From: Apoda limacodes
Lineage: Eukaryota; Arthropoda; Insecta; Lepidoptera; Limacodidae
Direction of reading: 5' to 3'
Length of the DNA: 64,000 nucleotides
Assembly (NCBI GenBank): GCA_946406115.1
Contig: OX291553.1
Span: 2,919,001 to 2,983,000 of the forward strand
Below the pieces are notes generated by a model. It was not told where the DNA came from. It saw nothing but the letters and a program-made list of their open reading frames with translations, and did no database searches. Numbering within the stretch: the stretch's first letter is position 1; each line of letters opens with the position of its first letter. The position numbers and the translations under genes were made by a program. Positions 1 through 10,970 of the stretch are shown here, piece after piece.

Positions 1-50
1 TGGAACCGACGCTTCTTGTTTCAGTAGGGAAGTCGTTACCCACTGAGCCA
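1..50 (-). repeat. tRNA-headed SINE, cut by the window edge
   Basis: Read on the minus strand, bases 50-39 spell TGGCTCAGTGGG, a good Pol III box A, and bases 8-1 give CGGTTCCA, the start of a box B. The spacing suits a tRNA-derived SINE head. The same head (TTGTGGCTCA) occurs at 22978, so a shared family is likely. The rest of the head and the body lie outside the window. A true tRNA gene is unlikely because no acceptor stem partner is visible. Confidence 0.5.
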
Positions 51-557
51 CAAAGCTGTCAATAAACGCACAAATTGCCCTAATTTAAATATTGAAGATA
101 TTCACATATCTCAATAGAATACATAGGAAAAAAAAGTCCTCATGAGATAAGTTTCCCAGGCTCGTAAATGCCACTGCCGAACGTCTTATGAATATTATAC
201 ACAGTAAAGCATTCTCAGGCGTTGTGCTACAAGAAGCACATTACTATTCTTGTCTTGTACTCCACTTTATTGACTATTAACCATTTTATTACTACTTAAG
301 CACTATCAATATGCAATTACATACAAAAGTCACCGCACAATGAGTTCATGTTGAGGTTGACGTCGTTTCATGCAAATTACAAATCTCATACAACGGACGT
401 GACACAGATTGTAATGAAGTCCTTCCCCAAATAGTACATAACACAAGACATACCAATTAAAAAAAATACTAAGTTATTAACTACGTAGATAGTAATAAGT
501 TCAGTGTTGTTTGTTATACTCGTATCTTGGAGAATTGAAGATGATTCAAGATATGAA
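51..557. other. AT-rich intergenic DNA
   Basis: No reading frame, RNA gene or clear repeat is seen. It leads directly into the minisatellite that starts near 558. Confidence 0.5.
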
Positions 558-1217
558 AATCACACACTTATGCAAAGTATCAAGAGTGGAAATCATGCAT
601 TTATGCAAAGTATCAAGATTGTAAATCATACACTTATGCAAAGTATCAAGAGTGAAAATCATACACTTATGCAAAGTATCAAGAGTGGAAATCATACACT
701 TATGCAAAGTATCAAGAGTGGAAATCATGCATTTATGCAAAGTATCAAGAGTGTAAATCATACACTTATGCAAAGTATCAAGAGTGAAAATCATACACTT
801 ATGCAAAGTATCAAGAGTGGAAATCATACATTTATGCAAAGTATCAAGAGTGGAAATTATACATTTATGCAAAGTATCAAGAGTGGAAATCATACATTTA
901 TGCAAAATATCAAGAATGGAAATCATACATTTATGCAAAGTATCAAGAGTGGAAATCATACACTTATGCAAAGTATCAAGAGTGAAAATCATACACTTAT
1001 GCAGAGTATCAAGGGTGGAAATCATAGATTTATGCTAAGTTTCAAGAGTGGAAATCATACATTTATGCAAAGTATCAAGAATGGAAATCATACATTTATG
1101 CAAAGTATCAAGAATGGAAATCATACATTTATGCAAAGTATCAAGAATGGAAATCATACACTTATGCAAAGTATCAAGAGTGGAAATCATACATTTATGC
1201 AAAGAATCAAGAAGTAT
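558..1217. repeat. 33-bp minisatellite, about 20 copies
   Basis: Twenty head-to-tail copies of a 33-bp unit (core ACTTATGCAAAGTATCAAGA) run from 558 to 1217. Because 33 is a multiple of three, the array stays open in several frames. The plus frame reads as 11-residue repeats of the type NHTLMQSIKSG. Copies 1-4 and 5-8 share the variant order SG, IV/SV (with HAF), SE, SG, which points to a 132-bp higher-order unit. The reading frames follow from the period and are probably not protein genes: no conserved domain is visible and the flanks are AT-rich non-coding DNA. Confidence 0.95.
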
Positions 1218-1741
1218 GTATTCGGGTACTCGTACTATTGGAAATAAAACTTAATAACCAAATGATATCTGACGGCAGTCGTTATAACAAAAAACGAAGA
1301 GATGCTATAAGCCTTTCTGTCGGTAGGTGTGTTCGTATGTCTGTCTGAAGCACTTTAGCGACCAGAGTTGTACGTTTGATGGGTTATAAACCTCATTTGA
1401 CAAGGTAGTCGAAAGGGTGTCTAATGTGGATTGGAAAAAACGGGTGGAAGCTAGTATTTTTACAAATTATAAAGGAAAGATGCATGATTTTTAAAAGAAA
1501 AATTTACCCTCAGCGTAATATGTGATCTATGATTTTAAACTTGATCACAGGTCACATATTGCTGGGTCTTTCAAATTTAAATTTCCTTGAAAGCTGCCAA
1601 AAAAATTAGGGCAAGGAATGGTCAAGCTTCTACTCCTAGTTTCTTTTGTGTATTTGATCTATTATATAGTTGAATCTCTCCTAATTTTGCCAAGCAAATT
1701 TGGATAAACGTAAAAGGCTGTGGATTTAAAAACGATGAAAT
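1218..1741. other. Intergenic DNA with a weak dispersed-repeat signal
   Basis: No gene is seen. Bases 1305-1440 (TCTGTCGGTAGGTGTGTTCG and following) resemble a degenerate lepidopteran dispersed repeat, but the match is too loose to assign. Confidence 0.3.
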
Positions 1742-1790
1742 TGGTAGTCAGCGTGCGGAATCTTGAGCATCCTGGTTCGAGATGGCCTCG
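1742..1790 (+). repeat. Possible tRNA-derived SINE head
   Basis: TGGTAGTCAGCG at 1742-1753 resembles box A and GGTTCGAGA at 1774-1782 resembles box B. The 32-base offset fits a tRNA-like promoter. The downstream body (to about 1970) is unremarkable. The box A match is imperfect, so the call is tentative. Confidence 0.35.
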
Positions 1791-2183
1791 TTATCCTGGG
1801 GTTCTTTCTTTTATAAGCGATGGACGAAATTCTTCTTTGCATCTTAGTGTGATTTTTATCAGTTGCAAATGGAGTCTAATTTTTACTATGTATTGATTGT
1901 CTTGTATGAATATTTGACTGGATCCTGCTGCAGACGAGTTCTGGAGTGTAAATTGTTCATCAACAAAGGTCATAAAAACGTTACCCTGCTAGATAAAGTT
2001 TCACTCACCTGAAAAACAAAATTGTGAAAAGTGGTAAGAAATAGACGACAGAGATTTTGTGTGATAGTATGCATCAGAAACGACCAGCAGTCGCAAAGAG
2101 GCCTATATATAAAAAAAAGAAATATATCTATGTCATTGGGAAAAACCTGAAAAAAGGTTAAAGAATATTTTGTTCGCTGCAAG

Positions 2184-2290
2184 CGTTGGGCCACAAATTG
2201 CCCAACGAACGTCAACCTGTCACTTGTCGCCTGTCGCCTGTCGCTGCGTCAGGCTGTCGCGCTGTCGTCGCCGCGACAACACGCTGCGCG
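2184..2290. repeat. Hairpin followed by CTGTCGC heptamers
   Basis: CGTTGGGC (2184-2191) and GCCCAACG (2200-2207) form a perfect 8-bp stem with an 8-nt loop. Next comes an irregular run of CTGTCRC-type heptamers to about 2265. A similar run on the opposite strand lies at 19427-19464, suggesting a dispersed element with a variable heptamer tract. Confidence 0.45.
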
Positions 2291-2592
2291 CTCCGTCACC
2301 GCTCATTTACATAAAACTGCTAACAATTAAAAGCGCATGTTCTGCAGCAGCTGGCTGCTTGTTTATTTGATTGTAAACGAGAGGTTGACATAAAATTAAT
2401 GGATGGTAAATAAATAAATAGATGATGATGATGTCCCATTATATACATTTTATTAATATATAATTGACATTATCGATGCTAATCATGTCATATTTAAATA
2501 AATGATGTAAGAAAAAATTTTAATTACAGGAAGTAACTTAGATAGAGGGTTTTTTTTTTGCGTAGATTTATTGCAATAATATACAATAGATA

Positions 2593-2702
2593 TGAGGCTC
2601 GTGGCACAGGCACACTCGTGTATCGGAAACGATATGCGAAGTTAAGCAACGTCAAGTGTGGTCACTACTTGGATGGGTGACCCCTTAGTGGCACATTTTT
2701 CT
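2593..2702 (+). pseudogene. 5S rRNA-derived sequence
   Basis: The block GCGAAGTTAAGCAACG near 2636-2651 and CTTGGATGGGTGACC near 2669-2683 match the internal control region of insect 5S rRNA (box A and box C) at the right spacing. The 5' third is only loosely 5S-like. The 3' end (CCTTAGTGGCACATTTTT) departs from genuine 5S and ends in a T run that could stop Pol III. The second copy at 14352 shares this non-5S end, so it is more likely a retroposed 5S-derived family than a working 5S gene. The call rests on recalled 5S consensus. Confidence 0.75.
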
Positions 2703-3369
2703 AAGTTTTCTCTAGGCAGTTTATAGGTTATGTAGGCTTTGTAGGTTAGCTTTTTTTTGCTTCTCGATATCTCAAGAACCAATGGACCAATTCGTCTCGT
2801 GATCAATCGATACGCTACGTCATGACTTAGATCTGAAAAGAGTTTAAAGAAAATCGGACCAGCGGTTTGTTTTTTATCGCTAAAAAACTAGTGTTTTTAT
2901 GTTTATACGTTTATAAACGGATTTGAAAAATTTTCACGTATGTAAAATGAGGGAATGAATAATGAGGAATAATTATTGATCCCAATTTAATGTAGTAAGG
3001 ATTAGTACGAGAAGAACCAGAGTTATGTGAGAAAATGTTATAAGTTGTATCATTTTAATTATTTAACGAGGTTCTACTGGTCTCTTAGTCTTGCCATGTA
3101 AGTTTCTGCTTGGTGGAGGCACCACTGTGAATGAGATTAACAAAACAATATACGATAGAATTATCGCTCCGCATTTTAATACGTGCTTCTAGTTGTCAAA
3201 CCGACATTCAAAGGCTGGGTGCAAATCGGTCCAGTGGTTTGTTTTTAAGAACCGAAGCGGTTTGATTAAAAAAAAAAAGACGCAATAATAATCTTCATGT
3301 ATAAATTCTCAAACAAAAAAATATTGTTAAGAGAAGTTGCTCGTGCAGTACTTGCTACCAAACTGCTTT
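2703..3369. repeat. Dispersed-repeat remnants with poly-T and poly-A tracts
   Basis: Two stretches carry the phrase ATCGG-CCAGYGGTTTG (near 2850 and 3226), a wording common at the ends of lepidopteran dispersed elements. No reading frame is present. Confidence 0.4.
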
Positions 3370-3700
3370 TTTATTTATTTATACATATAAAATGCTTTGT
3401 CCTGAATGACTGATGGATCAACGCACAGACTAAACCGCTCATCGTAGAGACCTGAAACTTGGAGGGTGTGTTCATTGTATGACGTAGGCATCTGATAAGA
3501 AAGGATTTTCTGAAATTCTACCCCTAAGGGGGTGAAAAAGGGGGGCAAAGTTTGTATGGGCCAACGTGATTCCTTGGTCCAATCTCCTTCAAATTTTGCA
3601 TAAACCTGTTTTAACAGAATTGGTTGAAAACGTGTTTCGTATTTTATTGAAATTCATCCCCTAACGGGATTAAAAAGGGGTAGAAATTTATTCTTCGAAG
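3370..3700. repeat. Lepidopteran dispersed repeat
   Basis: The segment runs from ATGCTTTGTCCTGAATGACT through TCGTAGAGACCTGAAACTTG to CCCCTAAGGGGGTGAAAAAG. This wording is typical of abundant lepidopteran interspersed repeats. I see no coding capacity and cannot fix the family or the exact ends. A fragment with similar wording (GACTGACTGATCTGAAATTT) begins near 5190. Confidence 0.55.
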
Positions 3701-3789
3701 TTGATATCAATACTCCTTAGTCCTTTTGATTTAAGTTACATTTTATTTTGACACATGTTTGACAACTCAATTCGATTTTTATTAAAAAA

Positions 3790-4440
3790 AACCGGCCAAG
3801 AGCGAGTTGAACTCACGCACCACGGGTTCCGTACCTACCACCATTTACGTACTTTAAACACAAACAAAAAAATATCTTTTTTATTTATTTTTATATTTGA
3901 GTTGATTGAATGAAAAGTAAATTGCGGTTAACGATTTACGACGTATTAAAAAAAACTACTTGCTAGATCTTGTTAAAACCAATTTTCGGTGGAAGTTTGC
4001 ATGGTAATGTACATCATATATTTTTTTAGTATTATCACCCTTTTATTATAGAAATTACAGGGGGGTGACACACATTTTACCACTTTGGAAGTGTCTCTCA
4101 CGCAAACTATTCAGTTTAGAAAAAAATGATATTAGAAACCTCAATATCATTTTTGAAGACCTATACATAGATACCCCACACGTATGGGATTGAGGAAAAT
4201 AACATTTTTGAGTTTCAATTCTAAGTATGGGGAACCCCCAAAATTTATTGTTTTTTTTTTATTTTTGTGTGAAAATCTTAATGCGGTTCACAGAATACAT
4301 CAACTTACCAAGTTTCAACAGTATAGTTCTAATAGTTTCGGAAAAAAGTGGCTGTGACATGACGGACGGACAGACAGTCAGACAGACATGACGTATCTAT
4401 AAGGGTTCCGTTTTTTGCCAATTGGCTACGGAACCTTAAA
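3790..4440. repeat. Dispersed repeat of the GGGTTCCGT family
   Basis: It starts at ACCGGCCAAGAGCGAGTTGA, passes CACGGGTTCCGTACC, carries GACGGACGGACAGACAG near 4360-4376 and ends at TAAGGGTTCCGTTTTTTGCC with GGCTACGGAACC. The opening and closing blocks are characteristic of an abundant lepidopteran repeat. Degenerate relatives lie at 28165-28310, 53218-53305 and 63420-63545. No ORF is present. Confidence 0.7.
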
Positions 4441-4486
4441 AAGGTTAAACTTACTCAAAAACATAAGCAAATCTTCTCCTATACTA

Positions 4487-4640
4487 TATATGTATATTAA
4501 TATTATAAAACTGAAGAGTTTGTTTGTTTGAACGCGCTAATCTAAGGAACTACTGGTCCGATTTGAAAAAAAACTTTTAGTGTAAGATATCCTATTTATC
4601 GAGGAAGGCTATAAGCTATAAATTATTACGCTTAGAACAA
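4487..4640. repeat. Lepidopteran dispersed repeat fragment
   Basis: The wording TATTAATATTATAAAACTGA, GAAGAGTTTGTTTGTTTGAA and TATTTATCGAGGAAGGCTAT is typical of a very common lepidopteran repeat that starts with a TAATATTATAAA motif. It is truncated downstream. Confidence 0.6.
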
Positions 4641-5360
4641 CAGGAACAGAGCACCAATGAAGTACGTTTCAAAATCAGGGTTTTTTTCCTTTTCAATGCT
4701 TCCGCTGAGTGCGCTACGTAAACGGTTAAAGTTTTGCAAAAATCACGTCTTACAGAATGGTTTCCCTTTAAAAGATCTATAAAAAAGGTCCGAGACAGCA
4801 TTTGTCTATCTTCTAAGGTTTGCTCACTATAACCTTTTTTATGCTAACCAAATTTGTTCTGAAATAACGCATTATTTGCGACGGTGTTTTTATAAACATG
4901 ATATTAATCCTTATCCGAATAAATACATTATTCATCACAAGTATTTAATTTAAAACAAAATTGCCCTTTACATCATTCGATTTTAATAAATATCTTAGGA
5001 CATATCGCAATTTTAAATTAACATCGCAGCAAAATAATGATCAAGTACTGCATGCGCATTTATGATGTGCAAGCGCCGCGGACAGTCATGAGGGGGAAGG
5101 GCGGTACGTATTATTTAAAAATATTTTTACCTTCTACATAAACAAAGTCGCCGGTTAAAGTTAGCGTTAGCCCAAAGTAACTATTACTGACTGACTGATC
5201 TGAAATTTAGCGCACATATAGCTATTATGATGTAGGCGTGCGCTAAGAAAGAATTTTCTAAAACTCACCACCTTAACGGGAGTTCAAAGTTTGTAAGATA
5301 CTCTCGATGTTAATCCATTAGGTTATTAGTTATAAGTAGTTAATTATTTATTATTTTAAA

Positions 5361-5378
5361 GAGAGAGAGAGAGAGTCT
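5361..5378. repeat. (AG)n microsatellite
   Basis: About nine AG dinucleotides lie in an AT-rich stretch with no gene nearby. Confidence 0.9.
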
Positions 5379-5687
5379 ATTTACATTTATAGACTTATTA
5401 CTCATAGTGCTTACAGTAGCGTACACCAAAACGCACTATGAGTTATTATTTCTTGGTACAAACATAATACAGGTTACAGTTACATTATACAGGTTACAGT
5501 TACAGTTACAATAAATAAATGATATGCATAAAAAGATTAGAAAAGAAAAAAAAATTTTAGGCAAAATTCAATTTTATTTCAATAGGTACATCAAATTAAA
5601 AATATAGCAATTGTTAAGAAAAATAAACAATAATAATTGGATTCTAATATTTTTGGGTAGGTCATTAGTTTAAATATATTTATTAAA

Positions 5688-6420
5688 TTATATACATGAA
5701 CACAGCGCGAACAAACGTCGGGAGCGCAGTACGGCGCGGCGGCGATCAGGCATCGTCGCCAACGAGCATGGAGCCAGGGCTGCGGGACAGCGTACCTTGC
5801 CGTTAAGTAGCCGGTAATAGTGCATCAGGAAATATATCTTCCCTCTGAGCTCTAGAGTGCCCACCATACCCGTTGCAAAAAGATATGGATACAAATAAGG
5901 ATAGTAGGTACCTATATATTTTTTATTTAAAAAGCGTGCGAATTTTCTTTGAACGCGCATTATAATACCATACCTCACCTCGTGAGGGTCCCAAACTATA
6001 CTCGAATATATACATTATATATTCAAGTATACTCTTACATAGGCGTAATATATGGTAAGAAGCACGCGCACGTCACTAAACTGAGTACTTTGCCTCAAAA
6101 CAAATCCCATTGATTTCGATGCTCGGAGGCATTTGCGTGTCATTAAATGTCAGCCCAGCATCCACTAACGAACATAGGTCCTGAGTCTGAGAGACTCCAG
6201 TGGGAGATTCGTCGCCGATTGAGTGGAGGTGGTGGTAAGGTGAACGAGAACAGGCTAATGTCATAACCTTACACTTGGAGAGGTTAAATTCCAAGTGATT
6301 TGATTCCCACCATTGAGTTACAGCATCAATGTCTCGCTGGAGAGATGCGTAGTCAGATTGGTCTTTTATTCTGAAGACATGTTTGAGGTCGCAGCCGCAG
6401 CCGATTTGTCAACTTCGGGG
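5688..6420 (-). pseudogene. Jockey-type non-LTR retrotransposon RT remnant
   Basis: Reading right to left, 6400-6076 gives an RT segment DLKHVFRIKDQSDYASLQ, then TQWWESNHLEFNLSKCKVMT, then a VSQTQDLCSLVDAGLTFND block. These match the region just after the FADD catalytic motif of Jockey-clade reverse transcriptases; the FADD itself is lost. After a break, 5978-5688 gives RVQRKFARFLNKK, YPYLYPYLFATGMVGTLELR and HYYRLLNGKV, the C-terminal tail of the same protein. Frame changes and a missing middle show it is dead. No 5' end, endonuclease or poly(A) tail can be identified. It belongs to a different lineage from the LINE copies at 20, 35 and 55 kb. Confidence 0.85.
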
Positions 6421-6429
6421 AGGTAAATT

Positions 6430-7127
6430 TAATCGGACCAAGGATACTGCGTTGGATTATTTCTGACTGACTGATATACGGGTAAGAAATTACTCCTGCA
6501 AGCTGAACATATTAGACTCCATTGCGAAAGTTGTCCGCAAATAGTTTTAACAATTACAAAAGTTTTGTCAACGTCTGGTGATTACTTTAAATGTAAATAC
6601 CTTTTGCAGGGCTCAGTACTAACATGTGGTGATCAGTTTATTGCTTGCCTCCACTAGGAAACTGTTAGCATTTTAACAAAATTTGTGTTTTTAAACGAAT
6701 ATAGTAGGTTTTTTAAACCTTATACAGTTCAATAGCGTGTCACCTATCTTCATCTGACCTCTTACGCCTTTAGGTTAGGGCACCATGCATATCTTTAACC
6801 CCCGAGCACGTAGCGAGTGCTATCTCGATGATGTGCTATTAATGCGTCCGATGCGGGCCCGTTACCGACTAACGCGCCGTATATTAACCCTACCCTCGCT
6901 TCTATCCCGTGTATTAATACTCCACTTACAGCTTTATGGTACAACCTAACTTGGCGCCGTAATTGTTTAGGGCTGTTTTATTTTATAGCCGTAATAACTT
7001 TTGTAGATTTAATAACTTGAATGCTATAGAGTTTGTTGCCGCTGATGGTTTATGCAGTAATTTTATGTTTGACCTGAATTCTTGTGTTTATGTTAACATT
7101 GCGTCGTAATACCTATATACTTATAGT
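6430..7127. other. Intergenic DNA with a GC-rich island near 6790-6960
   Basis: No gene is seen. About 170 bases from 6790 are GC-richer than their surroundings and include TGCTATTAATGCG and GCTTTATGGTAC, which resemble homeodomain-type sites. Regulatory function is inference only. Confidence 0.3.
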
Positions 7128-8273
7128 CATAGGTGTTATGAAAAAAAACTGCACTTTGTGATGGAAGCAAGCCGCTTTGCACAGTGATAGAAGGAAACAA
7201 AATAAGCGTTTTTGCTGGCAGCGCCCAAAGTTTCATCCCTTAGGAATAGAGATGGCGCCCCTTACAAAAATAAAACTTAAAAAAATTCTACAAGCCTGAT
7301 ACATGCACGGATTTTGCTGATTAATATGTCAATAGATAGATAATTACTTATTCTACAAAGAAAAAATATAAAAAAATAAAAAATATTAAACAATTGTTGA
7401 AAATTCCGAATCTTTGAATTTTTTTTTTCAAAATTTCCGGTTTTTTCTTAATTGCATTAATGACCGAGAAATTCAAAAAGCTCTGATCTGATTTATTCTG
7501 GTAATTTCTCAGAAAGTCTGATCAATTACGTGGCAAAGAGCCATTGTGAGAAACTTGGCGTCGAATTCCTGACCTTCTACCTTCCCTTTCTTGTGTTTTG
7601 AGACTATTAGGTAAGTACCGAATAGTAGGTCTATTCTCTTGCAGTTAAATTTTAGCACAAGATATTAAACTTTTGGTTTGAGATCAATTAACTTAAAATA
7701 ACGTTTGAGTATGAAAATCCGTGTAGCCGTTTATTGTATATGTTTCTATTGGCAGAACGGCGCGCTCGGAAGCAAGAGCAATATAGCCACCACCGCCACC
7801 CGCGAGCACGGAATCTTAAATATTTTCATAACTATTTAAGATATTGACATGCAGTTTGTTAAAAGAAACGCATTATTAACATCGTAATAATGTGAGCAAT
7901 AAAAAAATACTCTATTCATACATTTTTTTTAATACAATTAAAAAAAAACCGGAAATTTTGAAAAAAAAATTTTAAAGAATCGGGATTTTCGACAATTATT
8001 TAATATTTTTTATTTTTTTTATATTTTTTCTTTTTAGAATAAGTAATTATCTATCTATTGACATATTAATCAGCAAAATTCGTGCATCCGTCAGGCTTGT
8101 AGAAGTTTTTAAAGTTTTATTTTTGGAAGTGGCGCCATCTTTATTCCTAAGGGATGAAACTTTGGGCGCTGCCGGCAAAAACGCTTATTTTGGTCCCTAC
8201 TATCACTGTGCAAAGCAGCTTGCTTCCATCACAAAGTGCAGCTTTTACCCCAAAAATCGCCATAACACCTATG
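7128..8273. mobile_element. Foldback element with about 330-bp inverted arms
   Basis: The left arm (about 7128-7460) begins CATAGGTGTTATG and the right arm (about 7928-8273) ends CATAACACCTATG. The arms pair along their length, through CACTTTGTGATGGAAGCAAG, the AAACGCTTATTTTG block, GCGCCCAAAGTTTCATCCCT and CTATCTATTGACATATTAAT. I judge them roughly 90% alike. The 465-bp centre has no long reading frame and no transposase. Target duplications are not clear. This is a non-autonomous DNA element of unknown superfamily, or a duplicated inverted repeat. Confidence 0.85.
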
Positions 8274-8344
8274 TCTATTACTCGTAAATAAATTGTGCGT
8301 TATATGAGTAAATTATTAATTATAATAATATATATTTTCGGACA

Positions 8345-8580
8345 TTACACACAGCGCCGTCCGGTCCCTAAGTAAGCAAAGCTTGTGTTATGGATACCAG
8401 ACACCAGAAAAATTACATATACATATATTACATTTTTGTAAATACAAACATACTCGTAATATACACAAAAAACAACCCAGTCTCAAGAAAAACACAATGT
8501 AAAGCAAATGTTTGTCTTGAGAGGGAATCGAACCCACGTCCCTTGATTCATCAGTCGGGTCATTGTTTGTTACGAATATG
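8345..8580 (-). repeat. SINE-like dispersed repeat with reversed box B
   Basis: The end ACACAGCGCCGTCCGG and AAGCAAAGCTTGTGTTATGG, followed by GAGGGAATCGAACCCACGTC, are signatures of a common lepidopteran retroposon. Read on the minus strand, GGGTTCGATTCC (8535-8524) is a Pol III box B. A truncated relative lies at 33778-33860. Confidence 0.65.
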
Positions 8581-9530
8581 AAAAATCCTTGCAGTTTATG
8601 TTTCGTGCTGCCGTTGTCATTTCATTCATCTTTACATATACTGAAGCAGAAGTAACCGCGTGTCCGTTACATTTGATAAATTTATCAAAAAAATTGTGTG
8701 GATTATAAGAAAAGAGTAACAGAACATAAAAAAGATTATTTATATTTTTATATTTATAAAAAGATTACTCGCACCTCGCTCATCAACTGCACGTCACTAA
8801 TGATCGTTTTTTTATATACACACAAAATACACATTACTCAGCAATCTAACTCATTTCTGAACCTATAATGTTTAACACTTCTCTACTGGCTTAAATTACC
8901 GAGAAATCATAGCTGTTTATGTTGACAAAGGTATAAAAAATGGTACAAAATTGTGGCCCCTAATTTTTTGGACAAGTTTCTAGTCGTACTAAAAGGCAGC
9001 ACACCTTTTAATATAGTATTGCGGTTCACTGTGTGGTGCTAAATTTTTATATGAGCGCGAGATGGAAACGGTTATGTAGAGAGTGAATTCGGCAGAGCTC
9101 GTAACCGACGCGAGGGGTCGGAAGTACCCGGACGTCGCGCCATAAATTTGCCATAAATTTCAATTTGTTTTTATCATTTCCCCTCGCGCTTGACGTTTAT
9201 TCGCTGTTTTTCTTTGAAATGGGCGCCAAAGTTTTAACTTAATTATGTAGTTGCTGATAAGAAATAATTTTTTTTTGGACTGTTAAAATTTAAATGTAAA
9301 TTGCAAAGTTAAAAGCGAATGAATAATCCCAAAAACGATGCTACATTGTGACTGGTATAGGTATGGTTCGACTCAGCACAGCCTTAAAAGAACAAAGAAA
9401 ATAAATTATATAAGATTCAAGTTGTACAAATTTTACAATAGGAGAAAGAGAAAAGTGAACAGAAATGGCCAATGAAAATAATGGAAAAATAGGGAAGTGC
9501 AGGTTAACTAGTTCTGGAAATAAAAATTGT
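8581..9530. other. Intergenic DNA with a GC-rich island
   Basis: No convincing gene. Bases 9055-9215 are GC-richer and contain an exact tandem of GCCATAAATTT (9139-9149 and 9150-9160), matching the TTTATGGC-type core of Abd-B/Caudal-like homeodomain sites. This is a candidate regulatory segment by motif only. Confidence 0.3.
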
Positions 9531-9763
9531 CTTAGGGCCACTTGCGCTCCTCAGGGTTAGCGCCATGTTTGTCAAGTTATAAAGTTAACCTGAGTCAAAG
9601 TCATATTTGTCTTGCGCTACTACTTAACCCGGGTCACTGCTGAGTTAAATATTAAAAATTTAACCCGCATCCATCGGAGGGTTAAGCCGCTAACTCCGCC
9701 ATATTTTTAAGTTAAATTCGTTTTCATATCGATTTTCTGGTTAAATTTATATTATTTTTCGAC
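9531..9763. repeat. Dispersed repeat, copy 1 (CTTAGGGCCACTTGCGCTCC)
   Basis: It matches 25848-26090 almost throughout, starting CTTAGGGCCACTTGCGCTCC and ending ATTATTTTTCGAC, after which the two diverge. No reading frame. The terminal AGGGCCACTTGCGC resembles the end of small lepidopteran DNA elements, but no matching inverted terminus is seen. Confidence 0.8.
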
Positions 9764-10908
9764 CCTGAATCTTCCGCAAGTCGGGCTTAGTGGCACTGTG
9801 TTACTGGCGAAGGTACCGCGGAGAGTGATTGTTTTTTCGTTCCGGCCCCCAGGAACTGCCAACGCCAAATGTCAGCTCTGTAGGTTGCTGTGCTTTGTAA
9901 TGGTCTTGAAATTTTATTTTGGATACCTCTCCTACACGTACAGTGAGGGTGTTTTTTTTTCATCTATCCCGTAGTGTAGCGTGTTGTTGATTATGCCATT
10001 TACTAATAATATTCCGTGTGTGGAAAAACCATTTTCGATTCAGGGTTTCGTTTGTAAAATATCAAGCTGATTTTTGTTAGAGTCAAGTGTGGGGATACTT
10101 GCCAGCTTTATGATTGCTTTTGAATATGTTAAAAAGTTACGGCAGGAGTACCTTAGTATATATAGGTATAACGAATATAAAAGAAAAATTATCACAGCTA
10201 AGTTAACGCGTAATAGTCAAGTCAACTTATAAAATACACTTGGAGCAGTAAAAAAATTCGTATAAGTTCTATTGAAAATTGCTAAGGTGAGGTGTTGTTA
10301 GCTGCGTAAAACAGGTAGTAACTATAAGTTAATGAACCATGTATTGTACAATTATAGAAGAATAAAATCCTGACATTCTTAATAACAACAATTTCTATTT
10401 CTCTCACTGATCACAACGAGGCCAAATTGTAGAATTAAATTTATTCAAGTATGTGTGCGTATTGAAAAAGTATGCTCATAATAAGTATACTTGTTTAGTC
10501 CTTGCTTTCACTACCATATTATGTAAACATACAAAGAGTGTGCTGAAAAATATACTACTTAGTACCAAACAAGCAGGCTTTTTAGTAGAGTGTGTATTCC
10601 AGGCTCAACACATTGGGTTGAGCAGCGCGCGGCGGTACGGCTTTAACAAAATCACTCTACAAGTTTTTTAAATATTCGCAACAATTCTGATTCTATGAAA
10701 CCTTAACTTAATGCGTGAACAACACACCTTTTATTCAACCAAAAATTAAAATTTTGAAATAAGAAAGGTGGTTTTGATTTTCGCTAATAATTGAGGAAAA
10801 GAGCAAGAAAAGTTAAGTTAATAATAAAATGAGAAATCCTATAATACTAATATTACTGTAGCAGATTATAAAAGTACTGAATGCTAATATATTTATAGGT
10901 ATATTATT
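9764..10908. other. Intergenic DNA
   Basis: No gene found. The first 30 bases (CCCTGAATCTTCCGCAAGTC) recur at 31362, so a small shared repeat begins here. The remainder is AT-rich with no structure I can name. Confidence 0.35.
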
Positions 10909-10970
10909 ATTGTTGCTTTGATTCATGTGGATATAAGTAATTGTTGCTTTGATTCATGTGGATATAAGTA
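10909..10970. repeat. 31-bp exact tandem duplication
   Basis: The 31-bp unit (starts ATTGTTGCTTTGATTCATGT) occurs twice without a mismatch, at 10909-10939 and 10940-10970, indicating a recent duplication. Confidence 0.95.

Noticed and set aside
1..50. A genuine tRNA gene on the minus strand
   Set aside because: Box A is good but no acceptor-stem partner or anticodon arm can be built; the head recurs at 22978, which fits a SINE.
504..1247. 247-codon frame MLFVILVSWR followed by NHTLMQSIKSG repeats, plus overlapping frames on both strands
   Set aside because: The frames arise because the minisatellite period is 33 bp. There is no domain, and similar openness occurs on the opposite strand.
2593..2702. 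A functional 5S rRNA gene
   Set aside because: The 5' third and the 3' end differ from 5S and no tandem array is present.
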